NCBI RefSeq assembly: GCF_001665535.1
Contig: NZ_LZSQ01000117.1
Location: 62,001 to 126,000 of the forward strand
Source: Mycobacterium sp. 852002-51961_SCH5331710
GTDB taxonomy: Bacteria; Actinomycetota; Actinomycetes; Mycobacteriales; Mycobacteriaceae
Direction: 5' to 3'
DNA: 64,000 nucleotides
In this document: positions 25,366-32,811 of the stretch, one piece after another
Layout of the letters: every line of letters begins with the position of its first letter
Numbering within the stretch: position 1 is the first letter of the stretch
Notes under the pieces: model-generated
What the model was told of the DNA's origin: nothing
What the model saw: the letters and a program-made list of their open reading frames with translations, nothing else
Database searches by the model: none
Translations under genes and position numbers: made by a program

Positions 25366-26178
25366 ATGCCATCGATCTCCAGGCGCGTTCTGGGAGCGCT
25401 CGCTCTCGCCGTCGCGCTGCCTCTGTCCGCCACCGCCTGCGGTGGTGGGAGCGACGGCGACACGATCGTCATCGGCACCAAGTTCGACCAGCCCGGGCTC
25501 GGAATGAAGAATCCCAACGGCAGCATGAGCGGCTTCGACGTCGACGTGGCGAAGTACGTCGCCCAGCAGCTCGGCTATCCCGAGGACAAGATCGAGTGGA
25601 AGGAAGCGCCGTCCGGTCAACGCGAGACGCTGATTCAGAACGGGCAGGTGAAGTACATCGTTGCGACGTACTCGATCACCGAGGCGCGGGAGAAGAAGGT
25701 CGATTTCGCCGGACCGTATCTGATCACCGGCCAGAGCCTGTTGGTGCGCGCCGACAACACCGACATCACCGGTGAGGCATCGCTGGAGAACAACAAGAAG
25801 CTCTGCTCGGTGTCGGGATCCACACCCGCTCAACGCATCAAGGACAAGTACCCCCGCGTACAACTGCAGCAGTACGACACGTACTCGGCCTGCGTCGAGG
25901 CGTTGAAGAACGGCGGCATCGACGCGGTGACGACCGACGAGGTGATCCTGGCCGGCTATGCCGCGCAGAACCCCGGTGCGTTCAAGGTCGTCGGCGGCAC
26001 CTTCTCCGAGGAGCGCTACGGAATCGGTTTGAAGAAGGGCGATTCCGAGCTCCTGACGAAGATCAACGACGCGCTCGCGAAAATGATTCAGGAAGGCGCC
26101 TGGAAGAAGGCCTGGGACGACAACCTCGGGGCGGCGGGGATTCCCGCGCCGCAGCCCCCGCAGATCAACCAGAGCTGA
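25366..26178 (+). CDS. gluB: Glutamate-type ABC transporter substrate-binding lipoprotein
   Basis: Protein of 270 residues starting at ATG 25366 after GAAAGGAA, 16 bp downstream of gluA. Signal peptide with lipobox ATAC (Cys about residue 21), then a periplasmic-binding-protein type 2 fold: IVIGTKFDQPGLG, MSGFDVDVAKYVAQQLG, VDFAGPYLITGQSLLVR and a late DAVTTDEVILAGYA. The substrate is probably glutamate or a related acidic or amide amino acid. Confidence 0.92.
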   Translation: MPSISRRVLGALALAVALPLSATACGGGSDGDTIVIGTKFDQPGLGMKNPNGSMSGFDVDVAKYVAQQLGYPEDKIEWKEAPSGQRETLIQNGQVKYIVATYSITEAREKKVDFAGPYLITGQSLLVRADNTDITGEASLENNKKLCSVSGSTPAQRIKDKYPRVQLQQYDTYSACVEALKNGGIDAVTTDEVILAGYAAQNPGAFKVVGGTFSEERYGIGLKKGDSELLTKINDALAKMIQEGAWKKAWDDNLGAAGIPAPQPPQINQS

Positions 26179-26205
26179 CGGACCTCCCCCGCGCTAGGAG
26201 GTCAT

Positions 26206-26889
26206 GTGGAGGTTCTCCCCGGCTACACCGTCGGCCAGATCGTCGAGGCGTTCTGGACGACCATCCAGCTGACGGTCTACTCCGGCATCGGCGCGCTGGT
26301 GCTCGGCACGGTGCTGGCCGCGATGCGGCTGGCACCGGTGCCGGTGCTGCGTTGGCTCGGAACGACATACGTCAACGTGGTGCGCAATACGCCGCTGACG
26401 CTGATCATCCTGTTCTGCTCGTTCGGGTTGGCCGGGACCATGGGGATCACGCTGGTCGACCCGAACTCGCGTACGTCCATCGAAGACAGCAACTTTCGTC
26501 TGGCGGTGCTCGGCCTGGCGCTGTACACCGCGGCATTCGTATGTGAGACGGTGCGCTCCGGGGTGAACACCGTGCCGCTGGGCCAGGCCGAGGCGGCGCG
26601 GTCGTTGGGGTTGACATTCGGGCAGAATCTGCGGCTCATCCTGATGCCACAGGCTTTTCGAGCCGTGATCATTCCGCTGGGGTCGGTATTGATCGCCTTG
26701 ACCAAGAACACCACGATCGCCTCGGCGATCGGCGTGGCCGAGGCGGCGTTGCTGATGAAGGAGATGATCGAGAACACAGCGGCGATCCTCACCATCGGTG
26801 CGATCTTCGCAGCCGGCTTCGTCGTCCTCACACTGCCGACCGGACTGTTCTTCGGCTGGCTCGGCAAACGGATGGCGGTCAACCGATGA
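26206..26889 (+). CDS. gluC: Glutamate-type ABC transporter permease 1
   Basis: Protein of 227 residues starting at GTG 26206 behind AGGAGGTC. HisM/PAAT-type permease with five or so helices and the EAA loop at EAARSLGLTFGQNLRLILMPQA. It overlaps the start of the next permease by 4 nt (ATGA). Confidence 0.92.
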   Translation: MEVLPGYTVGQIVEAFWTTIQLTVYSGIGALVLGTVLAAMRLAPVPVLRWLGTTYVNVVRNTPLTLIILFCSFGLAGTMGITLVDPNSRTSIEDSNFRLAVLGLALYTAAFVCETVRSGVNTVPLGQAEAARSLGLTFGQNLRLILMPQAFRAVIIPLGSVLIALTKNTTIASAIGVAEAALLMKEMIENTAAILTIGAIFAAGFVVLTLPTGLFFGWLGKRMAVNR

Positions 26890-27767
26890 GTTCGGCTTCT
26901 GTCCTCTTCGACGCTCCGGGACCGCGGGCGCGGGTTCGTAACTGGTTCGTGTCGGCGATCGTCATCGTCGTCACCGCGCTGGTCCTGGTCGCGGTGCTCG
27001 TGCAGATGGCGGCCAAGGATCAGCTCACGGCGGCCAAATGGAAGCCGTTCCTGACGGCCGACCTGTGGAGGACGTACGTACTGCCCGGCGTGCAAGGCAC
27101 GTTGACCGCCGCGGCGGTGTCGATCGTGCTGGCGCTGATACTCGGTCTGCTGCTCGGTGTGGGCCGACTCTCGACACACGGCCTGCTTCGGTGGCCGTGC
27201 GCGGTCATCGTCGAATTCTTCCGTGCCGTACCGGTTCTGATCATGATGCTGTTCGCGTTCGCGCTGTACGCCGCCTACGACATGTTCCCGTCCAGGCATC
27301 TGGCGCTCGCCGCGGTCATCACCGGGCTGACGCTCTACAACGGCGCAGTCATCGCCGAGATCGTGCGCGCCGGCGTCCACGCCCTGCCCCGCGGCCAGTC
27401 GGAGGCGGCCTATGCCCTCGGCATGACGTGGGGCCAGACGATGCGCTCGATCCTGTTGCCGCAGGCGATCACGTCGATGCTGCCGGTGCTGATCTCGCAA
27501 CTCGTCGTCGTCCTCAAGGACACCGCGATCGGCTACATCATCACGTTCCTCGAACTCGTGCGCCAGGGCGTGCAGATGGGTACCGCCTACAGCAATCTGC
27601 TGCCAGCGCTGATCGTGGTCGCGTTGTTGATCATCACCGTGAACTTCACGCTGTCCTGGGTGGCGACCCGGGTGGAAGCGCGGATGCGGCGTTCGCGTCG
27701 TGGTCCGACGCCGCTTGAGACCGAGGCCGTCGAGCAGGAGGGCGCACCTGGCGCTAAAGCCGTGTGA
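26886..27767 (+). CDS. gluD: Glutamate-type ABC transporter permease 2
   Basis: Protein of 293 residues; the second permease of the heteromeric PAAT transporter. The N-terminal helix is extended (VSAIVIVVTALVLVAVLVQM). The EAA loop is at EAAYALGMTWGQTMRSILLPQA. The cytoplasmic C-terminus is charged (RMRRSRRGPTPLETEAVEQE). Its stop abuts the stop of the convergent oxidoreductase gene. Confidence 0.92.
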   Translation: MSSASVLFDAPGPRARVRNWFVSAIVIVVTALVLVAVLVQMAAKDQLTAAKWKPFLTADLWRTYVLPGVQGTLTAAAVSIVLALILGLLLGVGRLSTHGLLRWPCAVIVEFFRAVPVLIMMLFAFALYAAYDMFPSRHLALAAVITGLTLYNGAVIAEIVRAGVHALPRGQSEAAYALGMTWGQTMRSILLPQAITSMLPVLISQLVVVLKDTAIGYIITFLELVRQGVQMGTAYSNLLPALIVVALLIITVNFTLSWVATRVEARMRRSRRGPTPLETEAVEQEGAPGAKAV

Positions 27768-28589
27768 TCAGGCCAGTTCCGCGCATCGGGCCAGCAACTC
27801 GTCGTCGGGCGGCTGATAGAAGGACAACACGACGTGCTGGCAGCCGAGTCGGCCGTAATCGGCCAGGGAGTCCAGCTGGGCGTCGACCTGATCGGGCTGC
27901 TCCGGATGCAGGAACAACTGCACGCCCCGTCGGATCGACGCTGGGTCACGGCTTTCGGCCGCGCACGCCTCGTCGAGACCGTGGCTGGCGGCCGCCCATT
28001 CCTGGGGCGAGGTACTCGGCATGTTCCATTCGTCGGCGTGGCGTGCCGCGACGCGCAACATCTTCGGCTGCGACGCGCCAACGACGATCGGCGGATGCGG
28101 ACGTTGGAGCGGCTTGGGATCGCAGAGCGCCTGCTGCAGCGTGAAGAAACGGCCGATGAAGTCGACCGTCTCCTCGGTCCACAGCCTGCGGATGACCGTC
28201 AGCGCCTCGTCGACCATCGCGACCCGCTGTCCCGGCGGCGGAAAGTCGATCCCGTAACCGCGATGCTCGGCCTCGTGCCAGCCGGCCCCGAGACCGAAGT
28301 CCAGTCGCCCGCCGGAGATGTGGTCCACGGTGACGGCCATCTTCGCCAGCACCGCGGGGTTGCGATAGGTGACACCGCTGACCAGGCAGCCCACGCGGGC
28401 GCGCCGCACGACGACCGCCATCGCGGCGAGACTGGTCCACCCCTCGTGGGTCGGCGTCGTGGGATCGACCAGGCCGTAGAAGTGGTCGTAGTTCCACACC
28501 GCCGGGAATCCGAGGTCGTCGGCGGTCCGCCAGAACCGCTCGAGGACCGGGTAGTCGAAGGTGGGCGCCAGCTTGACGGACAACTGCAT
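27768..28589 (-). CDS. LLM-class F420/FMN-dependent oxidoreductase
   Basis: Luciferase-like TIM-barrel protein of 273 residues starting at ATG 28589. Family segments: WRTADDLGFPAVWNYDHFYGL, LVSGVTYRNPAVLAKMAVTVDHISGGRLDFGLGAGWHEAEHRGYG and PPIVVGASQPKMLRVAARHADEWN. The F420-type subfamily is common in mycobacteria, and F420 is the likely cofactor by family resemblance. Substrate unknown. It stands alone between the transporter and recX. Confidence 0.87.
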   Translation of the reverse strand: MQLSVKLAPTFDYPVLERFWRTADDLGFPAVWNYDHFYGLVDPTTPTHEGWTSLAAMAVVVRRARVGCLVSGVTYRNPAVLAKMAVTVDHISGGRLDFGLGAGWHEAEHRGYGIDFPPPGQRVAMVDEALTVIRRLWTEETVDFIGRFFTLQQALCDPKPLQRPHPPIVVGASQPKMLRVAARHADEWNMPSTSPQEWAAASHGLDEACAAESRDPASIRRGVQLFLHPEQPDQVDAQLDSLADYGRLGCQHVVLSFYQPPDDELLARCAELA

Positions 28590-28677
28590 GCAAAATGCTT
28601 ACGCGGTCGGCTATTTCCTTGCAACCGGCCACGCTACGTGCGCCGAGGACTCGACTTCTCGACCACGGTCTGGAGTC

Positions 28678-29202
28678 CTAGACCTGGCGACGCTCGCGTT
28701 CGTTGGCCAAAGCGACCTTGACGACGTCGAACGCCATCGTTTGGTTGTAGCCGCGCCGGGCGAGCATCCCGACGAGCCGACGGGCCAGCTTGGCGTCGTC
28801 GCCATCGGCCAGCTTTTCGCGGCGCAGCTTGTCGGCCACGAGTCGCTCGGCGCGGGCGCGTTCGGCACCGGGTTCGTCGTCGGCCAGCGTCGCCTCGATG
28901 ATGTCCGTGTCGACGCCTTTGGTCCGTAGCTCGGCAATCAACGCGCGCCTGCCTTTTCCGGCGTTCACCCGCCGGGATCGGACCCACTGTTCGGCGAAAT
29001 TAGCGTCATCAACGAGGCCGACTTGTTCGAGCCGGTCGAGCACCTTTTCGCTGACGTCGTCTGGGTATCCACGCTTGGTGAGCTGGCCGGCCAGTTCGGC
29101 CCGAGAGCGCGCTCGCGCGGTGAGCAGACGCAGACACACATTTCGCGCCTGCTCCTCGCGCGAGGCCTCAGAAGTCGACGGGGGCGGGCAGGACTTCGTC
29201 AT
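28678..29202 (-). CDS. recX: Regulatory protein RecX
   Basis: Inhibitor of RecA filament activity and ATPase. The 174 residues start at ATG 29202, inside the 3' end of recA (35-nt overlap), giving the coupled recA-recX arrangement known from mycobacteria. Mostly helical with the RecX repeats visible: CLRLLTARARSRAELAGQLTKRGYP and YNQTMAFDVVKVAL. Confidence 0.93.
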   Translation of the reverse strand: MTKSCPPPSTSEASREEQARNVCLRLLTARARSRAELAGQLTKRGYPDDVSEKVLDRLEQVGLVDDANFAEQWVRSRRVNAGKGRRALIAELRTKGVDTDIIEATLADDEPGAERARAERLVADKLRREKLADGDDAKLARRLVGMLARRGYNQTMAFDVVKVALANERERRQV

Positions 29203-31300
29203 CGGTCACCACGGCGCCAATGCCGAGCTTCTCTTTGATCTTCTTTTCGATCTCGTTGGCCACCTCGACGTTCTCGAGCAGGAAGTTGCGGGCGTTCTCC
29301 TTGCCCTGGCCCAACTGCTCACCTTCGTAGGTGAACCACGAGCCGGACTTGCGGATGAAGCCCTGCTCGACACCCATGTCGATGAGTGAGCCTTCCTTGC
29401 TGATGCCCTTGCCGTAGAGGATGTCGAACTCGGCCTGCTTGAACGGCGGCGACACCTTGTTCTTGACGACCTTGACCCGGGTGCGGTTACCGACCGCGTC
29501 GGTGCCGTCCTTGAGGGTCTCGATCCGCCTGACATCCATCCGGACCGAGGCGTAGAACTTCAAAGCCTTTCCGCCCGTTGTGGTTTCGGGCGAATTGTGC
29601 ACCATGACGCCGTCGACGAAATAGTTGTGGTTACCCTCGACCTCGATGTCGAATCGATTCATCGATCGAGTATGTGGCTTGACGTGGACATCGAGGACTC
29701 GCGCCGGAACCAACCGCTGCGTGGGCTCGACGAACTGCGGTGTTACCGCGCCCTGACCGCGGAACCGAGGCAGCAACTTGTACTCCATCGAGGGCGTGAT
29801 GTACGGGGCCACCAATTCCTGAAACTTCGCGCTGGACGCGGTGGAGAACACCAGCACCGACTTTCCGGCCGCACCGGACAGCCGCAACCGTACGTCCAGA
29901 CCGTGTGTATCGCGCAGATAATCACGCAGCCGGATCCGAGTGCCCTCACTCATGGCCTCGACACAAATCTCGATACGCCCGCTGCCACCCGCGGTGCGCT
30001 CCTGCAGCCCCTTGGAACGGACGGTGAACGTCCCGTCATCCATGTACCAGATAGCAAGCGCCAGCGGAGTGAGCGCCTTGAGGTACTCCTCGGACAAGAA
30101 CTTCTTACCGTCACCGAGATACACCGCCCGCTGCAGTTCAGCCAACTCGGGCAGCGGGGTGAAGTCGACGAACGTTGCGCCCTCGTCATTTACGTGGGTC
30201 GAGTGCTTGATATTGCCCAGAAGCGCTGTCTTCCACTGCAAATAGTCGACCTGCTTGGCGCCGTGGCCCATTCTAAAGCGAACCCCATTACGGTCCCGGC
30301 GATTCGGCGACAGGTTGCCATCGCCCATCAAAGACCCGAGTACGACCTGAAACTGCTGATCGCTGAGTCGATGCGGCTCCGCGGCCATCACTCGATCACC
30401 GGCGACGAGGTCGCCCGCTTCCGTCCAGCCGGCGGGAGTGCGGATCAGGTGGTTCGGGGTAGCCGCGAACTGCGATTTGCCGTTGCCGCCCGACTTCTCG
30501 ACGGTGAACTGAAGAAATTGCTCGGCGGGACCGTTGTTGAACCAGTTCACCACCTTGCGGGGCACAACCTGATCGGTGTCCGGGTCATAGGACATGACCT
30601 CAACGTCCATCTTCTGGTTGACGATCTTGCCGATCTTCTCGGTGGTGCCGTCGGCCAACTGCACCCGGGTGCCATAGGCAAAACACCCGAACATCACACC
30701 GATTTTTTCGCGGAGCTGGTTGATGAAGATCGCGGTGGTGCCCGAGTTGCTCAACGCGCCGGTCATCTTGCGCAGCGCCTGGCTCATCAGCCGGGCCTGC
30801 AGGCCGACGTGGCTGTCGCCCATCTCCCCCTCGATCTCGGCGCGGGGCACCAGCGCCGCCACCGAGTCGATGACCAGGATGTCCAGCGCGCCCGAACGGA
30901 TCAGCATGTCGGCGATCTCCAGCGCCTGCTCACCGGTGTCGGGCTGGCTGACCAGCAGCGCGTCGGTGTCCACCCCGAGCTTCTTGGCGTACTCCGGATC
31001 CAGCGCGTGCTCGGCGTCGATGAATGCCGCGATACCGCCGGCGGCCTGCGCGTTGGCGACCGCGTGCAGCGCGACGGTGGTCTTACCCGACGACTCCGGG
31101 CCGTAGATCTCGATGACCCTGCCCCGCGGCAGGCCGCCGATGCCGAGGGCCACGTCCAGCGCGATCGAACCGGTCGGGATGACCGAGATGGGCTGGCGGA
31201 CCTCTTCGCCGAGCCGCATCACCGACCCCTTGCCGAAGTTCTTGTCGATCTGCGCGAGTGCCAGCTCGAGGGCCTTCTCGCGGTCGGGTGCCTGCGCCAT
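29168..31300 (-). CDS. recA: Recombinase RecA precursor containing an intein
   Basis: DNA-strand exchange protein and LexA co-protease, synthesised here as a 710-residue precursor that must splice out an internal intein to give RecA of about 346 residues. It starts at ATG 31300 (MAQAPDREKALELALAQ); the frame runs further upstream, but that part contains the promoters. Extein hallmarks: Walker A IYGPESSGKTT, loop 1 and loop 2 around the insertion point (KIGVMFG | SPETTTGG), and KVVKNKVSPPFKQAEFDILYG. The second position is where M. tuberculosis RecA has its own intein; it is uninterrupted here. Followed by overlapping recX. Confidence 0.96.
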   Translation of the reverse strand: MAQAPDREKALELALAQIDKNFGKGSVMRLGEEVRQPISVIPTGSIALDVALGIGGLPRGRVIEIYGPESSGKTTVALHAVANAQAAGGIAAFIDAEHALDPEYAKKLGVDTDALLVSQPDTGEQALEIADMLIRSGALDILVIDSVAALVPRAEIEGEMGDSHVGLQARLMSQALRKMTGALSNSGTTAIFINQLREKIGVMFGCFAYGTRVQLADGTTEKIGKIVNQKMDVEVMSYDPDTDQVVPRKVVNWFNNGPAEQFLQFTVEKSGGNGKSQFAATPNHLIRTPAGWTEAGDLVAGDRVMAAEPHRLSDQQFQVVLGSLMGDGNLSPNRRDRNGVRFRMGHGAKQVDYLQWKTALLGNIKHSTHVNDEGATFVDFTPLPELAELQRAVYLGDGKKFLSEEYLKALTPLALAIWYMDDGTFTVRSKGLQERTAGGSGRIEICVEAMSEGTRIRLRDYLRDTHGLDVRLRLSGAAGKSVLVFSTASSAKFQELVAPYITPSMEYKLLPRFRGQGAVTPQFVEPTQRLVPARVLDVHVKPHTRSMNRFDIEVEGNHNYFVDGVMVHNSPETTTGGKALKFYASVRMDVRRIETLKDGTDAVGNRTRVKVVKNKVSPPFKQAEFDILYGKGISKEGSLIDMGVEQGFIRKSGSWFTYEGEQLGQGKENARNFLLENVEVANEIEKKIKEKLGIGAVVTDDEVLPAPVDF
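29594..30685 (-). mobile_element. RecA intein with LAGLIDADG homing endonuclease (M. leprae-type insertion site)
   Basis: A 364-residue in-frame insertion in RecA between GVMFG and SPETTTGG. Splicing blocks are complete: Cys1 in CFAYGTRVQLADGT (block A), the TPNH histidine in ATPNHLIRTPAGW (block B), and EGNHNYFVDGVMVHN ending in His-Asn (blocks F and G) with Ser as the +1 extein nucleophile. Both endonuclease motifs keep their acidic residue (LGSLMGDGNL and LAIWYMDDGTF), so the homing enzyme may be active. Site and length match the roughly 365-residue M. leprae class. Codon use is visibly less GC-biased than in the exteins, consistent with horizontal spread. Confidence 0.93.
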
Positions 31301-31361
31301 GGGGTTCTCCGTCCTTCGGATGTCTAGCTGTTCGGTGATCGGTTTCGATCTGTTGGCCGTG

Positions 31362-31384
31362 ACGCTAGAGGCAGCCACCGACAA
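31362..31384 (-). promoter_or_regulatory. LexA-independent (PafBC-type) DNA-damage promoter of recA
   Basis: On the minus strand TTGTCGGTGG (31375-31384) is followed after 7 nt by TAGCGT (31362-31367). This matches the known mycobacterial RecA-NDp promoter pattern TTGTCRGTGG-N7/8-TANNNT, which drives most LexA-independent damage induction. It lies 62 bp upstream of the recA start. Confidence 0.8.
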
Positions 31385-31443
31385 GTTCCGGGACAAGTCG
31401 GCCTGACCAGCAGCATCTAGCCGTCGAACACGACCCACAGTAG

Positions 31444-31459
31444 ACGAACACCTGTTCGA
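31444..31459. promoter_or_regulatory. SOS box of recA
   Basis: Read on the minus strand the site is TCGAACAGGTGTTCGT, one mismatch from TCGAAC-N4-GTTCGA and nearly the box remembered from M. tuberculosis recA. It lies 144 bp before the recA start and 107 bp before hypA on the other side, so LexA binding here could also affect the hydrogenase promoter. Confidence 0.85.
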
Positions 31460-31565
31460 CTCAAGGGAGACACGCCGTGCGGTGGGCAGCGTGTCGAATA
31501 GTCCGCTCCCTGCGGGGGGTCGCGGGGCCTATCGTGAAAGTCATCCCGGCCGAAACGGGGTCCGC

Positions 31566-31895
31566 GTGCACGAGATGGCGATAACGCAGAGTGTGGTCGA
31601 TGCGGTGTGCGAGCACGCCGCGGGACGCCGGGTGCACTGCGTCAAGCTGGAGGTCGGCGCGCTGTGCGCCGTCGTACCGGACTCTATGCGGTTCTGCTTC
31701 GAACTCGCCACCGCGGGCACCGTCGCCGACGGCGCGCGCCTGGACCTCGATGTGCAACCCGGCGCGGCGCGCTGTCACACCTGCGGCCAAAGCTTCGAAC
31801 TACCCGATCTGATTCTGTTGTGTCCCTGCGGCAGTGCCGATGTCGAGGTGACCGCCGGTCGGGATCTGAGGATTCTCTCGATGGAGGTGAGTTGA
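31566..31895 (+). CDS. hypA: Hydrogenase nickel-insertion protein HypA
   Basis: Zinc-containing nickel metallochaperone that, with HypB, delivers Ni to the large subunit. The 109 residues start at GTG 31566, which yields the required N-terminus Met-His-Glu whose His2 binds nickel; longer in-frame starts upstream would bury it. The zinc site is CHTC followed by CPC, so the second pair is Cys-x-Cys rather than the usual CxxC. First gene of the hydrogenase locus, 2 bp before hypB. A TATCGT -10-like element lies at 31530-31535. Confidence 0.93.
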   Translation: MHEMAITQSVVDAVCEHAAGRRVHCVKLEVGALCAVVPDSMRFCFELATAGTVADGARLDLDVQPGAARCHTCGQSFELPDLILLCPCGSADVEVTAGRDLRILSMEVS

Positions 31896-31897
31896 GC

Positions 31898-32689
31898 ATG
31901 TGCGCGACCTGCGGCTGCGGCGACGACGGTGCGACCATCACCACGCCGGGACACACCCACCTCCACCCTCACGAGCATGACCATCTCCACGAAGGCGAAC
32001 ACGTCCACACCGAGACCATCACGCTCGAACAGAGGGTCCTCGCCAAGAACGACGAGCTCGCCGAACGGAACCGCGCATGGCTGGCCGCCCGCGACATCCT
32101 GGCGCTCAACCTCACCAGCTCTCCGGGCGCCGGTAAGACCACCCTGCTCGAGCGCACCATCCGCGATCTCAACTCGGCTCGCCCGGTCGCGGTCATCGAG
32201 GGCGATCAGGAGACACTGCTGGACGCCGAACGCATCACGGCCGCGGGAGCACGCGCCGTGCAGATCAACACCGGCGCAGGTTGCCACCTCGACGCCGAGA
32301 TGGTGCACCGCGCGCTGCACGAGCTCGACCCTGAGCGTGGCTCGGTGCTGTTCATCGAGAACGTGGGAAATCTCGTCTGCCCCGCGCTGTTCGATCTCGG
32401 CGAGCACAGCAAAGTCGTCATCATCTCGGTGACGGAGGGCGACGACAAACCGTTGAAGTACCCGCACATGTTCGCGGCGGCCGGGCTGGTGATCGTCAAC
32501 AAGATCGATTTACTGCCATACGTCGACTTCGATCTTGAAAAATGTTGCGGTTACGTGCGATCACTGAATCCCGACGCGCAGATACTGGCGATGTCGGCCG
32601 CCACGGGTGATGGTAGCTCGCACTGGTACGACTGGATCGACGATTGCGCAAACTCAGCTTCTGCCCTGTCAACCGTTGACAAGACATAA
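31898..32689 (+). CDS. hypB: Hydrogenase nickel-insertion GTPase HypB
   Basis: GTPase that binds and delivers nickel. The 263 residues start at ATG 31898, giving the conserved N-terminal MCATCGCG high-affinity Ni motif. A His-rich segment follows at about residues 20-43 (HTHLHPHEHDHLHEGEHVH), typical of nickel-storing HypB. The SIMIBI G domain shows P-loop SSPGAGKTT, GDQETLLDAERI, the metal-site motif GAGCHLDAEMV and NKIDLLPY. Ends 122 bp before the small-subunit gene. Confidence 0.95.
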   Translation: MCATCGCGDDGATITTPGHTHLHPHEHDHLHEGEHVHTETITLEQRVLAKNDELAERNRAWLAARDILALNLTSSPGAGKTTLLERTIRDLNSARPVAVIEGDQETLLDAERITAAGARAVQINTGAGCHLDAEMVHRALHELDPERGSVLFIENVGNLVCPALFDLGEHSKVVIISVTEGDDKPLKYPHMFAAAGLVIVNKIDLLPYVDFDLEKCCGYVRSLNPDAQILAMSAATGDGSSHWYDWIDDCANSASALSTVDKT

Positions 32690-32712
32690 CCCCGGGAGTA
32701 AACCCAGACTCA

Positions 32713-32729
32713 GCGCCGGAATTCGGCGC
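32713..32729 (+). repeat. Hairpin 1 in the hypB-hhyS gap
   Basis: GCGCCG (32713-32718) pairs with CGGCGC (32724-32729) around a 5-nt loop. First of three hairpins in the 122 bp between hypB and the small-subunit gene. Confidence 0.5.
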
Positions 32730-32748
32730 CACGGCACAACGTGAGGTT

Positions 32749-32769
32749 GGGAGCCCCAGCCCGGCTCCC
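32749..32769 (+). repeat. Hairpin 2 upstream of hhyS, loop CCAGCCC
   Basis: GGGAGCC (32749-32755) pairs perfectly with GGCTCCC (32763-32769) around the 7-nt loop CCAGCCC. The next hairpin has the identical loop but a different stem. Confidence 0.55.
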
Positions 32770-32777
32770 GGTCGTGA

Positions 32778-32794
32778 GGGCCCCAGCCCGGCCC
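32778..32794 (+). repeat. Hairpin 3 upstream of hhyS, same loop CCAGCCC
   Basis: GGGCC (32778-32782) pairs with GGCCC (32790-32794) around the same 7-nt loop CCAGCCC. It ends 17 nt before the hhyS ATG, where a classical Shine-Dalgarno is weak. The twin stem-loops may be an RNA element for stability, processing or protein binding. Confidence 0.55.
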
Positions 32795-32811
32795 CCAGAA
32801 AGCTGTGACCT

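Noticed and set aside
29440..29470. Second intein at the M. tuberculosis RecA site
   Set aside because: The sequence reads KVVKNKVSPPFKQ without interruption and lacks the +1 Cys.
29597..31327. Open frame of 576 codons opposite recA and its intein
   Set aside because: Antisense shadow; the RecA and intein motifs on the minus strand are unambiguous.
31301..31438. N-terminal extension of RecA by 46 residues
   Set aside because: The frame is open, but it covers the PafBC-type promoter; the family start MAQAPDREKAL at 31300 fits.
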